Positions 56,586-57,949 of a stretch of 57,949 bases of DNA are shown here, piece after piece. Position numbers and translations under genes: made by a program. The DNA lies in NCBI GenBank assembly GCA_016873655.1, contig VGWI01000007.1:1-57949 (forward strand), given 5' to 3'. Source of the DNA: Lentisphaerota bacterium. GTDB lineage: Bacteria > Verrucomicrobiota > Kiritimatiellia > UBA8416 > VGWI01. The notes below the pieces were generated by a model. That model saw nothing but the letters and a program-made list of their open reading frames with translations, was not told the origin of the DNA and searched no databases. How positions within the stretch are numbered: position 1 is the first letter of the stretch; every line of letters begins with the position of its first letter.

Positions 56586-57128
56586 TCACAGGACCGCCAC
56601 GGCCAGAGTCGCAAGGAAGAGCGCCGGCGCGGCCAGAGCCGCGGCCAGTATCCGGCAGCGCCTGTCTGTCGGCGTCCAGTTTCCAGCGCATGTTCTGAAC
56701 CGGTAGGGGCTGACGACCAGGACCAGGCCGGCGGCAACCATGAGGTATGCCACTGCTGCCACGGCGCAGCTCCACTGCGTATCCGCCGCGCGCACCATTG
56801 CGAGGATGGGCGAAGGTGCGAGCAGGAGAATTGCCCCCAGCGCGCGCGGCGCGAGGAGATCGTCCACATACCGCATGGCCAGCAGTATTGCGCCGGGCGC
56901 GGCGAGATAGACGGCCGGTTTCCAGCTCTCGAACCTGCCCAGCGGCGTGTGGAGAACCAGCCATCCCGACCACACCGCCGCGACCGACATCAGGACCCAG
57001 GCCCAGGCGCGGCTGCGCGGGAACGATGCGATCCAGCGCCGCGCCGCGTCCGGCGCCACGGCCAGCGTCGTCGCCAGCGTCAGGGCGACAAGGGCAATGC
57101 CGAGTGTAGTAAGCGCAAGCGGCGTCAT
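56586..57128 (-). CDS. Hypothetical multi-pass membrane protein
   Basis: The protein has 180 residues with about six hydrophobic segments (for instance residues 4-24, 43-60, 70-84, 95-110, 118-140 and 163-179). No known domain or motif is recognised. The last segment is at the very C-terminus. Its start overlaps the miaB stop by 4 bases (ATGA). The family is unknown. Confidence 0.75.
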   Translation of the reverse strand: MTPLALTTLGIALVALTLATTLAVAPDAARRWIASFPRSRAWAWVLMSVAAVWSGWLVLHTPLGRFESWKPAVYLAAPGAILLAMRYVDDLLAPRALGAILLLAPSPILAMVRAADTQWSCAVAAVAYLMVAAGLVLVVSPYRFRTCAGNWTPTDRRCRILAAALAAPALFLATLAVAVL

Positions 57129-57949
57129 GACCTTTGTCTCCCCGCGTCCAGGACGACCGCCCCCGTGCCGTACAAGGTCTGCGAGAGCGCGCGCTCGATC
57201 TTCACGGTCATCATGTCTCCCGCCTTGATCCCGGGGAAGGGATCGAAAATGACAATCTTGTTCGTGCGTGTCCGGCCGGCCATGCGTCGCCTGTTTGTCC
57301 GGCTTGGCCCCTCAACCAGCACCTCGATTGAACGTCCGACAAGCGGTCTGTTGAGTCTCAGTCCCCGCGCTTCCTGGTCCTCGAGCAGCGCTTTGTTGCG
57401 CCGCATTTTCTCGTCCGCTGGAACGTCGTCTTCCCAGCGCATTGCCGGTGTGCCGGGACGCGGAGAGTACTTGAACACGAACGCGTTGTCGAATCCGATG
57501 TCCTCCAGCAGGGCGCGCGTGAGCTCGAAATCGGTCTCGGTTTCGGACGGGAACCCGACGATGACGTCCGTGGTGAGTGATATGTCAGGCACCCGTCTTC
57601 GCAGACGTTCCACCGCGCGGCGGTATCCGTCGGCCGAGTAGCCCCGGCCCATCCTGCGCAGAATCCGGTCGGAACCGGACTGGACTGGGAGGTGAAGATG
57701 CTCGCATACCTGCGGGATGGCGGCCATGGCGCGCGCTAGCTCGGCGGTGCAGCCGGATGGGTGTCCGGAAGTGAACCTGACCCGCATGATTCCGGGCACG
57801 GCCGCCACTGTCTCGAGCAGGCGTGGGAGCGGCTCCTCGAACCCCAGCGGGGATGTGTGGTTCGCGGACCACACGGCGTTCTTCCGGCCGTAGGACATCA
57901 CGCTTTGGCCCAGCAGAGTGATCTCCCTGACGCCGCGTCCGGCCAGCGA
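57125..57949 (-). CDS. miaB: tRNA-2-methylthio-N6-dimethylallyladenosine synthase MiaB, 5' end off the window
   Basis: The frame is open to the right edge of the window (275 codons). It begins REITLLGQSVMSYG, the segment after the radical SAM cluster in MiaB. VRFTSGHP, HLHLPVQSGSDRILRRMGRGY (split here by the SAM barrel) and VIVGFPSETETDF continue the core. The C-terminal TRAM domain (about the last 65 residues) has LVGRSIEVLVEGPSR and AGRTRTNKIVIF. It methylthiolates A37 of tRNA. The N-terminal and cluster-binding parts lie beyond the window. Confidence 0.95.
   Translation of the reverse strand, partial: SLAGRGVREITLLGQSVMSYGRKNAVWSANHTSPLGFEEPLPRLLETVAAVPGIMRVRFTSGHPSGCTAELARAMAAIPQVCEHLHLPVQSGSDRILRRMGRGYSADGYRRAVERLRRRVPDISLTTDVIVGFPSETETDFELTRALLEDIGFDNAFVFKYSPRPGTPAMRWEDDVPADEKMRRNKALLEDQEARGLRLNRPLVGRSIEVLVEGPSRTNRRRMAGRTRTNKIVIFDPFPGIKAGDMMTVKIERALSQTLYGTGAVVLDAGRQRS

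Overview
This is a high-GC bacterial window with about 52 supportable protein genes, several gene fragments and one tRNA (Pro, GGG). No rRNA, CRISPR array, intact transposase or integrase is visible. Most genes have a Shine-Dalgarno site, and many overlap by 4 bases. The clues to the host are a PEP-CTERM protein, a B12-dependent methionine synthase split into separate proteins, an energy-converting hydrogenase-related (Ehr) operon and sugar genes of the Wbp/Fkp type. Together they suggest an anaerobic, Gram-negative-type bacterium of the PVC group (Kiritimatiellota, Lentisphaerota or a relative). That placement is inference; no marker gene settles it.

1-6116 (minus strand): a tightly packed, apparently nine-gene operon. 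In order of transcription it encodes a PP-loop thiolase-like protein, an Rrf2 regulator, an ECF sigma factor, a probable anti-sigma factor, a Cys-rich Spy/CnrX-like periplasmic sensor, a small lipoprotein, a MacB-type permease, its ATPase, and an outer-membrane porin-like protein starting at TTG that runs off the left edge. It looks like an envelope or metal/redox stress circuit with its own export pathway.

6117-15000: an accessory, decaying zone. It holds a truncated ParB-like gene, a GIY-YIG nuclease gene next to palindromic repeats and a degenerate second copy, fragments of AAA_4 (Schlafen-type) proteins, an HTH/CNNM pair, two tandem methyltransferase genes flanked by 38-bp direct repeats, and a Fic gene with an iterated motif upstream.

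15020-27282 (plus strand): a surface-polysaccharide locus behind a good sigma70-type promoter. It encodes Fkp (GDP-fucose), WbpA/WbpB/WbpE/WbpI-like enzymes (toward UDP-ManNAc3NAcA), a UDP-glucuronate 4-epimerase, MurB, a GT2 transferase and a B12-binding radical SAM protein.

27300-44900: metabolic and housekeeping genes. These are a VWA protein, split methionine synthase domains, Dtd, an unknown gene coupled to leuC-leuD-parA, peptide deformylase overlapping parA convergently, citrate synthase, a polyprenyl-phosphate mannose synthase/DPPR synthase pair, a mini-ferredoxin, an EamA transporter, acylphosphatase, a lipoprotein-type PCMT, an alpha-galactosidase (GH4), MnmA, an Nfu domain and a charged secreted protein.

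45123-52450: the main attraction, a six-gene operon resembling hydrogenase-4/complex I. Its catalytic-type subunit has lost both Cys pairs that bind Ni-Fe, and its small subunit is fused to a two-cluster ferredoxin. It is therefore an Ehr complex, not a hydrogenase. It is followed by a PEP-CTERM protein, an MTHFR-like enzyme, tRNA-Pro, and a minus-strand housekeeping operon (miaB, membrane protein, yjbQ, adenylate-kinase-like, parvulin).

Genes from 15 kb onward use the ATA (Ile) codon freely, while those left of it rarely do, so the two halves may differ in origin.
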